From NCBI RefSeq assembly GCF_900108855.1, contig NZ_FNXY01000001.1, positions 558,001-622,000 on the forward strand: a stretch of 64,000 nt of DNA, given 5' to 3'. The stretch is from Dyadobacter koreensis. GTDB lineage: Bacteria > Bacteroidota > Bacteroidia > Cytophagales > Spirosomataceae. The position numbers and the translations under genes were made by a program. Shown in pieces: positions 37,001 through 47,228 of the stretch. Under the pieces are notes generated by a model. That model did no database searches. It saw only the letters and a program-made list of their open reading frames with translations, and was not told the DNA's origin. Position 1 is the stretch's first letter. The number at the start of each line of letters is the position of its first letter.

Positions 37001-39103
37001 CTATTTTGTAATTACATCAATTTCTGCGTAACCCACTGTATCGTTTTCCTGCGTGTTACGTATGGCCACCAATTTGACATAGCGCGCTTTTACAGCTGTA
37101 AACTTTTTTATTTGCCACAAAGGATTATTTCTAATATTCGAAAATTCTCCTTGGTCTACAATACTCCATTGTTTGTTATCAGAAGACACTGAAAACTGAT
37201 AGTTAGTAATAATTCCGGCATTTCTATTCTGACTGGGAAGGTATCTAAATCCTTCCAGATTCTGCTGCTCACCAAGGTCGATTACGATGCTGGCAGGCAT
37301 CTTCTTACTTTGGGGTTGAAACCAATCCGTATTCTTGTTTCCATCAATGATGCTGTTAACCTTATCATCGTCAACACCGAGAATGGTCCATTTTTTTCGG
37401 GCTATGTCAAACTGCTCGTCTGCCACAGGACTATTTTTTCCCGAGGCCGGATCATGGGCAATAGCCCGAACCCTTACCTTGCTTTCAGTCATAACCGGGT
37501 GAGTGTATCGCTTTGATTTATCCGTTGGCACGCTTCCATCCAGTGTGTAGAAAATCTGAGATTCTTTATCAGAAGCACCGATGGCGATCTCTCCGGTTTT
37601 AGCGCGGGTTATACTGGGAATCTCCAATAGTTGCGGGGCATTGTAAATGCTGACATTGGATATGACAGGACTTGCCTTGGCTTCGGTGATCGTAAAGCGC
37701 AGCTTCGAAGCGGTAACGGTTGGAAATGATAGTATTCGTTTATAACCAATGGTAGTTTGCTTATCGAGCTGTTCCCATTTGCCATTTACCAACGCTTCAA
37801 TCGTGAAGGACTTTACCCGCTGACCCAGCTGGATGTATTCCTGAGCCAGAAACCGGTTAAAAGCCTTAGGAGCACCAAAATCTATAATTAGAGATCCCGT
37901 TTTCACATCATCGTCGGTAGTCCAGTAAGTACTTTTATCCCCATCCACTGCCTTGTCAGCTCCAAATTGCTTTGAATTTCCCCGGACGTTTGATGCACTT
38001 ACCTTCATTTTTGTTGCCAGGTCTACGGCGAACGCCTCTTTTACTGCTCCAGCTAATTCCAAAGCAGCTTTTTCGTCTGTTGCATGAATTCGTCCGGTCT
38101 TGTCAATTGGAAAATTCAGGAGCATGGCACCATTCCGTCCGAATGAACTGTAGTAAACTCTAAGCAATTCGGGCAAGGTCTTCACCCGGCTATCTTCATA
38201 TTCATGATAGAACCACCCTGGACGAATGGAAGTATTCACTTCGCCTGGTACCCAGGAATCGCCATTTTCCAGACCGTGTGCCAGCATATCATGAGATACC
38301 TCGCCTTTGGCATTCAGAAGACTCCAGTTGATTTCACCTACATATCCAGACTCTGTGCCAACCCATCGCAGGTCAGCCCGGTCTCCATTGTCATTCCAGA
38401 TCACGATTTTCGGCTGAATTTTCCGGATCATCTTATAAGTATTTACCCAGTCGTAATAGGTAGTCCGGTCAATCTTACGGCTGGTTCTGGCTCCTCCGTA
38501 ATAGCCATCACCTCCGTTGGCACCATCAAACCAAATCTCAAAAACATCGCCATACAGGGTCAGACATTCTTCAATTTGTTTACGAAATACATTTTTGACA
38601 TAAGGTGCACTGCCATCGGAGTCAAGCAAACCGTAACTCGGATGATTTCTATCCCATGGTGAGATGTATATTCCCAATTTTAGTCCGTACTTTTTGCATG
38701 CTTTTGCCAGATCAGCGATGATATCACCTTTGCCATTTTTCCATGGGCTATTCTTAACGGAATATTCCGTTGTTTCAGTCGGCCAAAGGCAGAAGCCCGA
38801 ATGGTGCTTTGCTGTAACGATAATACCTTTCATACCTGAATTTTTGCAAACCCTTGCCCACTGATCACAGTCCAGATTAGTCGGATTAAAGAGTTTGGCA
38901 TCATCGGCCTCACCATAGCCCCATTCCTGATCAGTAAATGTATTGGTAGAAAAATGAATGAAGGCATAATATTCCATTTCCTGCCACCTTACTTGGTTCT
39001 CTGTCGGCGTAGGACCCACTGGCCTTGGAGCCTTTACCTGTGCAAGGCAGCTGCCGATCATCGATAAACAGATCAGCGCTGCATAAAAATTTACTTTAAT
39101 CAT
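37001..39103 (-). CDS. exported alpha-L-fucosidase, GH29, with two F5/8-type carbohydrate-binding domains
   Basis: Secreted glycoside hydrolase of 700 residues that should release alpha-linked fucose from glycans. After a signal peptide (about 1-22; Cys19 could be lipidated) come the GH29 catalytic domain (about 30-370, with AKHHSGFCLWPTE, the nucleophile region FEIWFDGANG and VYYSSFGRNGAMLLNFPID), an F5/8-type C domain (about 375-490), a chitobiase-C-like beta domain (about 500-570) and a second F5/8-type C domain (about 580-700). The start ATG 39101-39103 is preferred to the frame to 39157. An AraC gene diverges from it, so fucose-linked regulation is likely (inference). Confidence 0.88.
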   Translation of the reverse strand: MIKVNFYAALICLSMIGSCLAQVKAPRPVGPTPTENQVRWQEMEYYAFIHFSTNTFTDQEWGYGEADDAKLFNPTNLDCDQWARVCKNSGMKGIIVTAKHHSGFCLWPTETTEYSVKNSPWKNGKGDIIADLAKACKKYGLKLGIYISPWDRNHPSYGLLDSDGSAPYVKNVFRKQIEECLTLYGDVFEIWFDGANGGDGYYGGARTSRKIDRTTYYDWVNTYKMIRKIQPKIVIWNDNGDRADLRWVGTESGYVGEINWSLLNAKGEVSHDMLAHGLENGDSWVPGEVNTSIRPGWFYHEYEDSRVKTLPELLRVYYSSFGRNGAMLLNFPIDKTGRIHATDEKAALELAGAVKEAFAVDLATKMKVSASNVRGNSKQFGADKAVDGDKSTYWTTDDDVKTGSLIIDFGAPKAFNRFLAQEYIQLGQRVKSFTIEALVNGKWEQLDKQTTIGYKRILSFPTVTASKLRFTITEAKASPVISNVSIYNAPQLLEIPSITRAKTGEIAIGASDKESQIFYTLDGSVPTDKSKRYTHPVMTESKVRVRAIAHDPASGKNSPVADEQFDIARKKWTILGVDDDKVNSIIDGNKNTDWFQPQSKKMPASIVIDLGEQQNLEGFRYLPSQNRNAGIITNYQFSVSSDNKQWSIVDQGEFSNIRNNPLWQIKKFTAVKARYVKLVAIRNTQENDTVGYAEIDVITK

Positions 39104-39477
39104 ATTTTTAAGTTGTATGGATTCTATACTCGGTTTAGCCAGGGACTCAAAACGCATATCCGCTTTAATGTCTGTTGCTGACTTGTATGCTCTAAGGGAA
39201 TTCTCGCAATATTAAGCAATCGACCAGCTCCCCTACCGCTGCCAGTTCTAAGCAAATGCTTGCTTTTGAGATGTAACATACGCGCTGTTTTTTTCCTGAT
39301 AAAGCTTGAAAGAATAATCAACCCCTGAAAGAGTTAGGGATAGATCAGCTATAACAATACGGTGCAAATCTATAATTTAATAAATTACCGTAATTGTACA
39401 AACGTGTCATGCTCTTTAACAAATCGGACTTTTATATTTAATTTTGACAAATAATCCATCAATCAGGATACGCTTTA
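39104..39477. promoter_or_regulatory. divergent promoter region of fucosidase and AraC genes
   Basis: 374 bases shared by two divergent genes. A short dyad AATTAC-C-GTAATT (39383-39395) lies about 83 bases before the AraC start. No -33/-7 pair could be assigned with confidence. Confidence 0.35.
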
Positions 39478-40353
39478 ATGGATAATACTGACTTTAAATC
39501 CACATTTTCTTTATTAAATGCTGATTATGTACAATTGAACAAAAATTGGAATTATAAGAATGTAATCAGCCCCTTTTACCGGATTTACCTTATTGACGGC
39601 GGTAACGGTTCGCTCGGGGATGCTGAGCATGCACATGTGCTGGAAAAAGGATATCTTTATCTTGTTCCCAGTTTCACCCTGTGCAATCACCACTGCTCCA
39701 AATATCTAAGCCAATTTTATGTTCATGTGCTGGAAGAAAGCGCAGATGGCTCTTCTCTTTTTTCTGCAAACAGAAAAATATATAAAATCGAATCAGTGCC
39801 TGAGGACCTTATCCGATTTCAAAAAATCCTGAATCTGAATCCGGGCAGGGATCTTAGAAACACAGACAATCCCCGGGAGTACGAAAAACAACCGACGCTC
39901 GCCGGATTTCAGAAAAGGAATAATTTAATACCGCTCTGCGACTACATCGAAACAAAAGGTCTGATCCTTGAACTGATCGCACGGTTTTTAAAACCTGGGA
40001 ATTTCCAATTATCGGAAGCTAAAAAAATTCCGTCTAAGATTCTTGACTCAGTTAATTACATTCTTACACATCTGAAAGATACTATCACCGTCGAGCATTT
40101 ATCGGGGCGTGCCTGTTATAACGCCAATTACTTTTCACGAGTGTTTACCAGCTACACCGGAGAACGCCCCTTGGCATACATTCAAAAAAAACGAATAGAA
40201 CGGGCGCAATATTTAATTATTACTACCGATCTTGCTCTTTCAGAAATAGCTTTAGAAACCGGTTTTGACAGCCTATCCTACTTCTCCCGTATCTTCAAAA
40301 ATATTACCGGGCAGACTCCAACTCAGTATAAGAAAATCAACAGCGTAGTTTGA
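39478..40353 (+). CDS. AraC family transcriptional regulator
   Basis: Regulator of 291 residues with an N-terminal cupin-like sensor (about 25-110; VLEKGYLYLVPSFTLCNHHC) and a C-terminal AraC domain (about 190-288; LSGRACYNANYFSRVFTSYTG and LSEIALETGFDSLSYFSRIF, ending FKNITGQTPTQYKK). Unlike the other AraC proteins here it belongs to the sugar-regulator type. It diverges from the GH29 fucosidase, so it probably controls that enzyme, perhaps in response to fucose or a related sugar (inference). Confidence 0.88.
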   Translation: MDNTDFKSTFSLLNADYVQLNKNWNYKNVISPFYRIYLIDGGNGSLGDAEHAHVLEKGYLYLVPSFTLCNHHCSKYLSQFYVHVLEESADGSSLFSANRKIYKIESVPEDLIRFQKILNLNPGRDLRNTDNPREYEKQPTLAGFQKRNNLIPLCDYIETKGLILELIARFLKPGNFQLSEAKKIPSKILDSVNYILTHLKDTITVEHLSGRACYNANYFSRVFTSYTGERPLAYIQKKRIERAQYLIITTDLALSEIALETGFDSLSYFSRIFKNITGQTPTQYKKINSVV

Positions 40354-40663
40354 ATTGCTTATACGACGGGCAAAGAAATCAGCTCTAATAGTCTCAAATT
40401 TAAATAGTTACAGTAAAATTAAAATGATTGCCAAAGATTTAGCTCAGGATTTTGGCAGTGGATGAATAACGATATATCTTTTGCAGCACAAGTTTTGAAA
40501 ATTTTTCGAATTGCTGGGCAAGCTGCCGTATTTAGCGTTATTTGAAAAATGTGACGCTGCCGGCTTTCATCAATATGAAGACATGGAATTCACCATCATC
40601 ACGACGTAGAAAGCATTAAACAGATAAAATCCGTTTTGGATGGTTTGCTCCCCTATAACAATG
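40354..40663. other. intergenic region, nothing firm
   Basis: 310 bases. A short coding-like stretch with four consecutive His codons lies near 40592-40668 (+) but is too short and frame-broken to call. Confidence 0.3.
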
Positions 40664-40909
40664 TCAGGTAATTTTAATGCGGACAGGTCCCTTAAAATCC
40701 TTAACATCAACAGGTACTCCCTTTTGAGTTATTACTACGCTACCTTTGTTATGCAAGTCAATTGCGACCTGGAGTACATCTTTCATATGCTTACGCCAGT
40801 CTGTAGGAAATAGCAGACGTGCGATTTCAGAGGGGCAGGTACTTTTCTGAGCGCCACGATGAATGGCAGTAGAAAGAATAGTTTCTGTTATTTTCTCGTA
40901 CTGTTTCAT
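40664..40909 (-). CDS. DUF3253 domain protein
   Basis: Small cytoplasmic protein of 81 residues that covers the whole DUF3253 family: an N-terminal helix, CPSEIARLLFPTDWRKHMKD (about 25-44), a winged-helix-like core and the C-terminal VDVKDFKGPVRIKIT. The family looks like a small winged-helix protein of unknown function. The ATG at 40907-40909 is clean. It stands alone and its 3' end converges with the AraC gene. Confidence 0.75.
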   Translation of the reverse strand: MKQYEKITETILSTAIHRGAQKSTCPSEIARLLFPTDWRKHMKDVLQVAIDLHNKGSVVITQKGVPVDVKDFKGPVRIKIT

Positions 40910-41029
40910 GCGTATGCTAAAATAGCTCGTTGGAAATACTACATCAAAGATCCAGATTTATTGCCGGAATTAATGGTTTAATCTTACTATTTTCCAGCTT
41001 ACATCCAACCCAGGGTTATTTGCAAGGGA

Positions 41030-41690
41030 CAGTATTTATTTAGAAATCGTGTTGTTACGCAACAACCAATCTTTCTCCACGGGATTTTCTGGCTGTTTTT
41101 TCTTGGTTAAAACCTGCTCTACTTTGTGCCCGCTTTCAGAAGCGAGCTGTTATCGGCCCCGCTCAGGACGGCTTAGCTGCGTCAATGTTTAAGAATGGTC
41201 CCCATCTTTTATTGCTACGGATGGATATTTAACTTTTTAAAGACGCGGGTAAGGCCATTTTTTCTGTATGCACTCAGTCTGATCTCGTCGCTGATTTTAA
41301 TACATATTGTTACGACGCTTGATTTTCTTTTGATTGATAATTTATATGGGATCAAAAATTTATACCCGGTATTTTATGGCATCGGTAGTTTATACCTTAA
41401 GCGGATGGGTTTCGATAAAGGCTCTGATTTTTTGACTTTTACCTTCGATATGATGGAAATGAAGCTACTCTTTCTTCCGCTGGCACTCAAGATGGCAAAA
41501 TACGGCAACAGGCAAAATGCGCTAAAATCAGTGCAGAAAACAAAGTGATCCGTGCAGAATTAAGAAACCTAAGGGGCACTTTGGCTCCTCATTTGATCTA
41601 CAATATGATCAATGCAGAATACGCACAGGTCGAACCTGTCTCCAGGCAGTCGGAAGTGATTCTAGGGCTTGTAAGTTTGTCTACTTTTGC
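41030..41690 (+). pseudogene. LytS/YpdA-type sensor histidine kinase, degraded
   Basis: Remnant of a membrane histidine kinase of the His_kinase (LytS/YpdA) class. The frame of 41195 can be followed back to about 41030 and reads PIFLHGIFWLFFLG, but TAA 41108-41110 and TAG 41174-41176 interrupt it. Membrane helices follow to about 41500. Near 41520-41545 the frame shifts and the kinase H-box region is read (AELRNLRGTLAPHLIYNMIN, His in APHLIYN). After about 41660-41690 the gene is cut by an IS3-family fragment on the opposite strand, so the ATP-binding domain and any LytTR partner are missing. Confidence 0.65.
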
Positions 41691-42212
41691 CATGAATAAT
41701 TCTTATTTCCTCTGTAAGAGTTTGATTTTCAATAGTATTGTTTAACAAACCATTGTTTAGCCAGGTATAAAATCTGCTTCTGCTTACCTTAAAAACCACA
41801 CGCATTTTCTCAACGGGAAATAATTTTCTATGATTCTTTATGAACCCGAATATTTGCCATCGCTCCTGGTGAAAATGCCGACAGCCTTTTTTTTAGGAAA
41901 TCGCGTTCAAGTTGTGTATCGCGAGGTTCTTTCCTTAAAAGAGCTAATTCTTGTTCCGTTTCGCTTAAAATCACCTTTCCGTTTCCTGGGAAACTCACGT
42001 TTTGTTTAGTTGAAAATTCTCTTCGCAACGGTATAACATTGCTGCCGGAATATCTAATTCTTTCGCCAGTGCACCAAGGTCCGTGCGCTTGTTACTCAGT
42101 TCAACGCTCATCAGTTTGAACTACTTGTCAAATATTCTTCTTTTTAAAGACATATGTGTAAGGGTATAAAAGTTTCCCTTAACTTAATGTCCTCTTAAAT
42201 GTAGCAGGTCCA
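41660..42212 (-). mobile_element. IS3-family element remnant (orfA and start of orfB)
   Basis: Left part of an IS3-type insertion sequence on the minus strand. orfA begins with ATG 42151-42153 (MSLKRRIFDK), has a TAG in place of a Gln codon, continues FKLMSVELSNKRTDLGALAK, loses one base near 42030 and resumes as RREFSTKQNVSFPGNGKV and ELALLRKE to a stop at 41828-41830. The first part of orfB (KNHRKLFPVEKMRVVFKVSR, then FYTWLNNGL) follows in the shifted frame to about 41660-41690 and is then cut. The outer end near 42212 (TGGACCTGCTACATTTAAGA on the minus strand) looks like the terminal repeat. The element is dead. Confidence 0.75.
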
Positions 42213-42234
42213 GATCGGTGGAAATGGCGGTGAC

Positions 42235-43401
42235 TTACTTTTTAGATTTGTTCTGTTTTCTCCATTTACCCCACCAAATATAAAATCCGGTAACCGGCAA
42301 CGTGCCGCATATAAGGCTTGCAAAGAAAAATAACCATTTGGTAAACAAGCCTCCGAATGAGCCCACGTGCAGTGAAAGATTCGAACGTCTCATCCAGTTG
42401 GCAGTGGTATCATGCGCGAGTTTAGCATGCGAGGTAGAAAGTAATGCAAGCGTGTTTAAATCGAAATTCAATTCCCGCCAGGTTCCAAGGTACATATCTG
42501 TACATGCATAGATTGACTTGCTGTCTTCGCTTGGAAAATGTATACTGATCTCGCCCCTGTTAAACTCCCCGATTTCAGTCGTTACCAACTTCCAAACCAG
42601 GTCAACTTTTCCTTCTATCGTCGCAGGCACTAATTTAGGTCCAGGCTGAACAACAAAAACCTTCTGCTCATCCTGCTTTGTCCCCAAAAGCTCTAAAACT
42701 GATTTGTGAACAAATCTGAAACTCATCATCAGACCTGTGAAAGCCATAATCAGTGCAAAAGACAACGAGTAAAAACCAAGGACGTTATGCAGATCATAAT
42801 TTACACGCTTAAACTTCGCAGTCCATTTGATAGTAAAGGCCTGTTTCAATTCACGAGTATTCCAGTTTTTTGGCCACCATAGCACGACTCCCGTGATTGT
42901 TAATAATAGAAATATAGCAGTACTCCAACCTACCACCTGTTTGCCAATTTTGGAAGGAAACCACAAATTACGATGACCTTCATCAATGAATTCAAATATA
43001 TCTTCATGATCTTCAAGCGCGAGGACTTTTCCAGTATAAGGATTAGCAAAAATCAGTGAGTCCGAATTGTCAGGCGAAATCTTTACAGGTTTACCCTCGC
43101 CATAGTACCATAGACGGCGAATTTTCATATCCGGTAATTGTTCCAGTACTTTCGTCCGGATGACTGATGGCGGAAGTTGTTCCCCGTGCGCAGCAACTTC
43201 TACATCCCACCAGGCGCGGGTCATTTCCACTATTTCTCTTTCGAAAACTAATATACAACCAGTCAGGCTGATGATGATCACCGGAATACCTGCTGCAATA
43301 CCAATCCATAAATGAAACCAGTCGTTAAACCTTCTTAGCCATAATGGCTTTGATTTGGCAGCTACGGTCTGTTTTTCTTTAAGCAATGCAGGCTTTTCCA
43401 T
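42235..43401 (-). CDS. PepSY-domain inner-membrane protein, XusC-like
   Basis: Membrane protein of 388 residues with four to five helices (about 28-53, 157-177, 207-229, 350-376) and PepSY-type periplasmic parts. The HLWIGIAAGIPVIIISLTG start with conserved His29, the HRNLWF and YDLHNVLGFY histidine motifs and the C-terminal GFYIWW are usual for the PepSY-TM group, in which paired histidines may bind haem and pass electrons to ferric siderophores. It is the last gene of the six-gene iron operon, 76 bases after a DUF4374 gene, which matches XusC of the Bacteroides XusABC system. A dead IS3 remnant lies 22 bases after its stop. Confidence 0.85.
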   Translation of the reverse strand: MEKPALLKEKQTVAAKSKPLWLRRFNDWFHLWIGIAAGIPVIIISLTGCILVFEREIVEMTRAWWDVEVAAHGEQLPPSVIRTKVLEQLPDMKIRRLWYYGEGKPVKISPDNSDSLIFANPYTGKVLALEDHEDIFEFIDEGHRNLWFPSKIGKQVVGWSTAIFLLLTITGVVLWWPKNWNTRELKQAFTIKWTAKFKRVNYDLHNVLGFYSLSFALIMAFTGLMMSFRFVHKSVLELLGTKQDEQKVFVVQPGPKLVPATIEGKVDLVWKLVTTEIGEFNRGEISIHFPSEDSKSIYACTDMYLGTWRELNFDLNTLALLSTSHAKLAHDTTANWMRRSNLSLHVGSFGGLFTKWLFFFASLICGTLPVTGFYIWWGKWRKQNKSKK

Positions 43402-43432
43402 GGTGATTGAGATAGCAGTAAAAAATTGTAAT

Positions 43433-43458
43433 TGTGCTCCTGATGGAAGAAGAGCACA
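43433..43458 (-). other. intercistronic hairpin between the DUF4374 and PepSY genes
   Basis: TGTGCTC (43433-43439) and GAGCACA (43452-43458) can form a 7-bp stem with a 12-base loop. No T-run follows, so it probably tunes rather than ends transcription into the PepSY gene. Confidence 0.4.
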
Positions 43459-43477
43459 CTTACATGACCCAAGTCGG

Positions 43478-44683
43478 TTAGTTTAACTTATCGATACGGG
43501 AGAAAGATGTGTAACCTCCCTCGAGCCGAAGTCCTTGCGTCACTTTATCGGTAGCCGCATCATAGATCCAGATATAGTCCTTCCCGGTTCCCGACAATGC
43601 AGCGATGTAAGCTTTTCCGTCTTCGACATATACATTTCTTTCGCTGGACGCAGCCTCCGGTACCTCTGTCAGTTTCCTTATTTCTTTTCCGGTAGTGATA
43701 TTGATAATCGAGAATCTTGTCTTAGCATTAACATCAGCGCTGGTCATATACTTGATAATTGCTTTGCCATTACCCAGATTCATGAACAAACCAGAGGATG
43801 GTACAAATCCGATTTCAGCCTCAACGTCCATATAATAGGTCGGGTCCAGTATATCAGCTCCTTTTTTGATACGGTAAATACTTTTCTTTGTATTAACGCC
43901 ATCGGCAATCCCGTTCCAGCTGGTAATAAAATACATATCACCCGCCTCGTCAACAAACGAAGTAGCGTAGTATCCTGAGGTGTTACCCAAACCAGCCGTC
44001 CGCGTATCCACAGATGTTTTTGTAACTGCAAAATCCGGATAGGAAACTGCCAGGGTGTTAAGCTGTTTATACAAAGTGTAATCCGAACCGTTATAATGGA
44101 TAACAGAGAAGAACAATTTGCCATCCTTGTACTGGATGTCGCCACCAACCCGGGTTAACGGATGACTTTCAGGTGCCGTTGGTAAGCCGCTTACCGAACC
44201 GCTTCTGGTCACGGTCATGTCATTGGTGTTAATGATGGCATAGTTTACCGCTTTTCCGCCTGTTACGCCACCGACCATTACGAGTGTATTATCATCGATC
44301 CAGGTATGACCGGCCAAGGACAACATGTATGTAAATGGAAACTCTTTCACAACCGTAGCTTTACCATTTTCGATTTTGTATTTGCCAAATTTAGCCTCAG
44401 TGGTATTGTAAAAATAATAAAACCCACCTTTTGTAATTACTGAATTGTTTAGAACGGTGGTGACATCAATACCATTACCCTCCAGCTTAAAAGATCCTTC
44501 GGTAAGACTGCTGACACCCATAATATAATAATTCGTATTTGGCCAGCTGCCCAGCTGTGCCCAAACGGCAAAAGATGAAGGCTCCGTTTCCGGAGTTTCC
44601 GTTACCGGACTATCGTCACTGCATGAAATAAAAGTGGCGGCGATCGCGATGGCTCCAAGGAGGAACTTATTGAATTTAAACAT
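43478..44683 (-). CDS. DUF4374 lipoprotein, XusB-like siderophore-binding protein
   Basis: Predicted surface lipoprotein of 401 residues. The signal peptide ends in TFISC (Cys21), followed by an acidic, Pro/Thr-rich linker. The rest is a seven- to eight-bladed propeller of the DUF4374 family, with repeats such as THTWIDDNTLVMVGG-like GHTWIDDNTLVMVGG, VGGDIQYKDGKLFFSVI and VEDGKAYIAALSG. In Bacteroides thetaiotaomicron the DUF4374 protein XusB binds ferric enterobactin at the cell surface. The gene lies 30 bases behind the TonB-dependent receptor gene and before the PepSY gene, the XusABC order. Ligand and surface position here are inference. Confidence 0.85.
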   Translation of the reverse strand: MFKFNKFLLGAIAIAATFISCSDDSPVTETPETEPSSFAVWAQLGSWPNTNYYIMGVSSLTEGSFKLEGNGIDVTTVLNNSVITKGGFYYFYNTTEAKFGKYKIENGKATVVKEFPFTYMLSLAGHTWIDDNTLVMVGGVTGGKAVNYAIINTNDMTVTRSGSVSGLPTAPESHPLTRVGGDIQYKDGKLFFSVIHYNGSDYTLYKQLNTLAVSYPDFAVTKTSVDTRTAGLGNTSGYYATSFVDEAGDMYFITSWNGIADGVNTKKSIYRIKKGADILDPTYYMDVEAEIGFVPSSGLFMNLGNGKAIIKYMTSADVNAKTRFSIINITTGKEIRKLTEVPEAASSERNVYVEDGKAYIAALSGTGKDYIWIYDAATDKVTQGLRLEGGYTSFSRIDKLN

Positions 44684-44713
44684 ATTGATTAGAGATTATC
44701 GAAAATGTATCGG

Positions 44714-47074
44714 TTAAATAATAAAAAAACGAAGCTTAAAAAAGATAGCCCTGCCGGGTTTCTGTAAACGGAAATTGTCGTAAACCAACTGGTCTGTAAG
44801 ATTTCTACATTCCAAGGAAGCATTGTAACGCCCCTTCGCCATAGAATAAGACAGCATCACGTTATGGACTAACTGTTTTGGAATCGTTGCGAGCGAATTT
44901 GCGGTAGCAAAACCTTCCCATGACCGGTAATAATAATGTGTGTATTGGGTACTCCACGTAAATTGCAGTCGACCACTTCCGGCATACCGAAGATTTTTGC
45001 CCACACCAAGATCCAGATTTCCGAATAACCACGGTTGATTGGGTATCCTGTTTTTATAGGTCGCAGATACTGCCCCGTTACCGCTATTGTTTACAAAGCG
45101 GGTATTGTCCAGCGCCTGTTGATAGGTAACATTAAGAAGAGCATTGAACAAATTACCATAATTGTATCTGGCCTCCGCATCAAAACCTTTCACAAGTACA
45201 TTGGAAAGATTCTGGTATTGCAGCTGATTGTTATCATATTGATTTGCATAAATGAATCCTTTGGCACTCCGGTAAAATGCTGATGCCTCAACGAACCACT
45301 CCTGCCGGCCGTTATTACCACCATAGAATCCGCCCATGTTAACATTATCGCTTGCTTCAGGTTTCAATGTCATGTTGTTCAATACCTGATAACCATCGCC
45401 ATAAACTTCATTTACATCCTGCAAACGATAGGTATGTTCGTATGAAGCTTTTACGCCGCTGTTATTATTGAGCTTGTAAACCGATGCCCAGCCATACCCG
45501 AAATAGTTTTGAAAATCCCGCAGCACCACCGTTTTGGACAAACTATAATCATACTGTTTCTTATTGAGGGCTATACCGTAGTATTTGCTCATAAAAGTAT
45601 TCGTCCATTTCGGAGTGAGTTTCATTTGATATGCCAGACCAATGATGTGTTTCCCTAATTTTCCCGGCATATCATCCCTGGAAGAAGACAACGAATTATA
45701 AGTTTGATTTTCTACCTGATCAAAAGTATAGTTCAGATTCAGATCATGATTTTCGGCCAGATTATAGTTTCCGTTGAATCTTGTAAACAACCTCGGGCGG
45801 TTCACCTGTGTCATACGGAAACTTCCTGTCTCCGGGTTGCCGGGAACATAAGAACCGTCCCAGCTATATTTTCTCAGCGTAGTATCCGACAATACATATT
45901 GGTCATAAGAATAGGTACCGTATAGCCCTATACTTAATCTGTTATTAAGAAGGCTATCTTTTTTATAGCGTAGACTTACGTTTTTTCCGGTACCATCTTT
46001 CACTACACCCCCGTATATAATACTTTGACGAACACCCGTTTGCACCTGCTTGTCATAGGTAGTGTATCCAAATCCTAAAAAGAGTAAATCGGCCCATTTT
46101 TTATTGACAAGTCCAATTTCCAACTGTCCCATCAGAGATTTATATCGGTCATGAAACCGGCGAAAATCCCTTGTGACATACTCGTATTTTTCCCCGTCCC
46201 ATATTTCCACCCCTTTCATGAGGTAGTTATTTTTCGAATAATTAAAGAAAGTACTTGCTTTTAAAACCAATCCGGCCGGTTTGTAGACGTATTGACCGGT
46301 AAGCGCTGACTGATGTGTTTGGAAAGACCCGTAGCTGTGGCTGACGTCAAGGTAACTATCCAGCGACTTATTCGTAATAATATTCACAGATCCGCCCAAT
46401 GCGTCAGAACCAAGTTCTACAGGAGCCACGCCCTTATAGACTTCAATGCGTTGCGCCAGGTTAATGGGTATATTATTAAGGTTCATGGCACTACCCAGCA
46501 CATCAAGCGGCACGCCATCCAGGAAAAGTTTTACCGATTTACCTGATAAGCCGTTAATAGAAAATTCAAAATCAGAACCAACGCCTCCCTGTTCCCGCAT
46601 TTTTATACCCGTGGACCGGTTCAGCACCTGCCCAAGATCGGCCGTTGTATTTGCTAATTTCCGGGTATCAATTGCGTTAACCGAGAATCCCTGTTCTCTC
46701 AACTCCTGTGCCTCACCTTTCCCATGAACCGTCACTTCATTCATCTCTTTTACATTTGATTTTAAAAGAAATGTAATGTTTGATTCTTGTCCTGCTGCTA
46801 AATTTACTACTTGGGTCTGGCTTATAAATCCCACGGCAGAAATCTCTATTGTATAAGATCCGGCCTTTTTTAGCCCGATTCTAAAAAATCCTTTTTCGTC
46901 GGCAGTGACCCCGGTGGACGTACCTTTGATAACAATACTGGCACCGGCCAGCAACCCACCACTTTCTTCTTTGATTGTTCCGGTCAGGAAAGTTCCACTT
47001 TGGCCATAAGCGCAGATAGACCAAATAATTAAAAATAATGGAAGGCTTTTTCGTAAAATTTGAGATCGATACAT
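44714..47074 (-). CDS. TonB-dependent siderophore receptor, XusA-like
   Basis: Outer-membrane TonB-dependent receptor of 786 residues. A signal peptide (about 1-25) is followed by a carboxypeptidase-D-like domain (about 28-112, GTIKEESGGLLAGASIVIKG), a plug domain (about 125-235, with SINGLSGKSVKLFLDGVPLD and GVAPVELGSDALGGSVNI) and a 22-strand barrel ending in FFKLRFFII, with the terminal aromatic-rich strand of the class. The size and VPLDVLG plug fit siderophore receptors rather than SusC (about 1000 residues). There is no STN signalling domain, although a sigma/anti-sigma pair heads the operon. It is flanked by DUF4374 genes on both sides. Confidence 0.9.
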   Translation of the reverse strand: MYRSQILRKSLPLFLIIWSICAYGQSGTFLTGTIKEESGGLLAGASIVIKGTSTGVTADEKGFFRIGLKKAGSYTIEISAVGFISQTQVVNLAAGQESNITFLLKSNVKEMNEVTVHGKGEAQELREQGFSVNAIDTRKLANTTADLGQVLNRSTGIKMREQGGVGSDFEFSINGLSGKSVKLFLDGVPLDVLGSAMNLNNIPINLAQRIEVYKGVAPVELGSDALGGSVNIITNKSLDSYLDVSHSYGSFQTHQSALTGQYVYKPAGLVLKASTFFNYSKNNYLMKGVEIWDGEKYEYVTRDFRRFHDRYKSLMGQLEIGLVNKKWADLLFLGFGYTTYDKQVQTGVRQSIIYGGVVKDGTGKNVSLRYKKDSLLNNRLSIGLYGTYSYDQYVLSDTTLRKYSWDGSYVPGNPETGSFRMTQVNRPRLFTRFNGNYNLAENHDLNLNYTFDQVENQTYNSLSSSRDDMPGKLGKHIIGLAYQMKLTPKWTNTFMSKYYGIALNKKQYDYSLSKTVVLRDFQNYFGYGWASVYKLNNNSGVKASYEHTYRLQDVNEVYGDGYQVLNNMTLKPEASDNVNMGGFYGGNNGRQEWFVEASAFYRSAKGFIYANQYDNNQLQYQNLSNVLVKGFDAEARYNYGNLFNALLNVTYQQALDNTRFVNNSGNGAVSATYKNRIPNQPWLFGNLDLGVGKNLRYAGSGRLQFTWSTQYTHYYYRSWEGFATANSLATIPKQLVHNVMLSYSMAKGRYNASLECRNLTDQLVYDNFRLQKPGRAIFFKLRFFII

Positions 47075-47228
47075 TGTGTTAGCTCATTACCTGATACAGT
47101 AATGACATTCCCGTTTCGGTTTGTCACACCTAAAACAAGTTGCACAACACAATACTTTCGGAACCTTGGTGTAGAAAAAAATATCTATTTATTTTCTAAA
47201 TGAATATATAACCCAGAACATCAAATAG

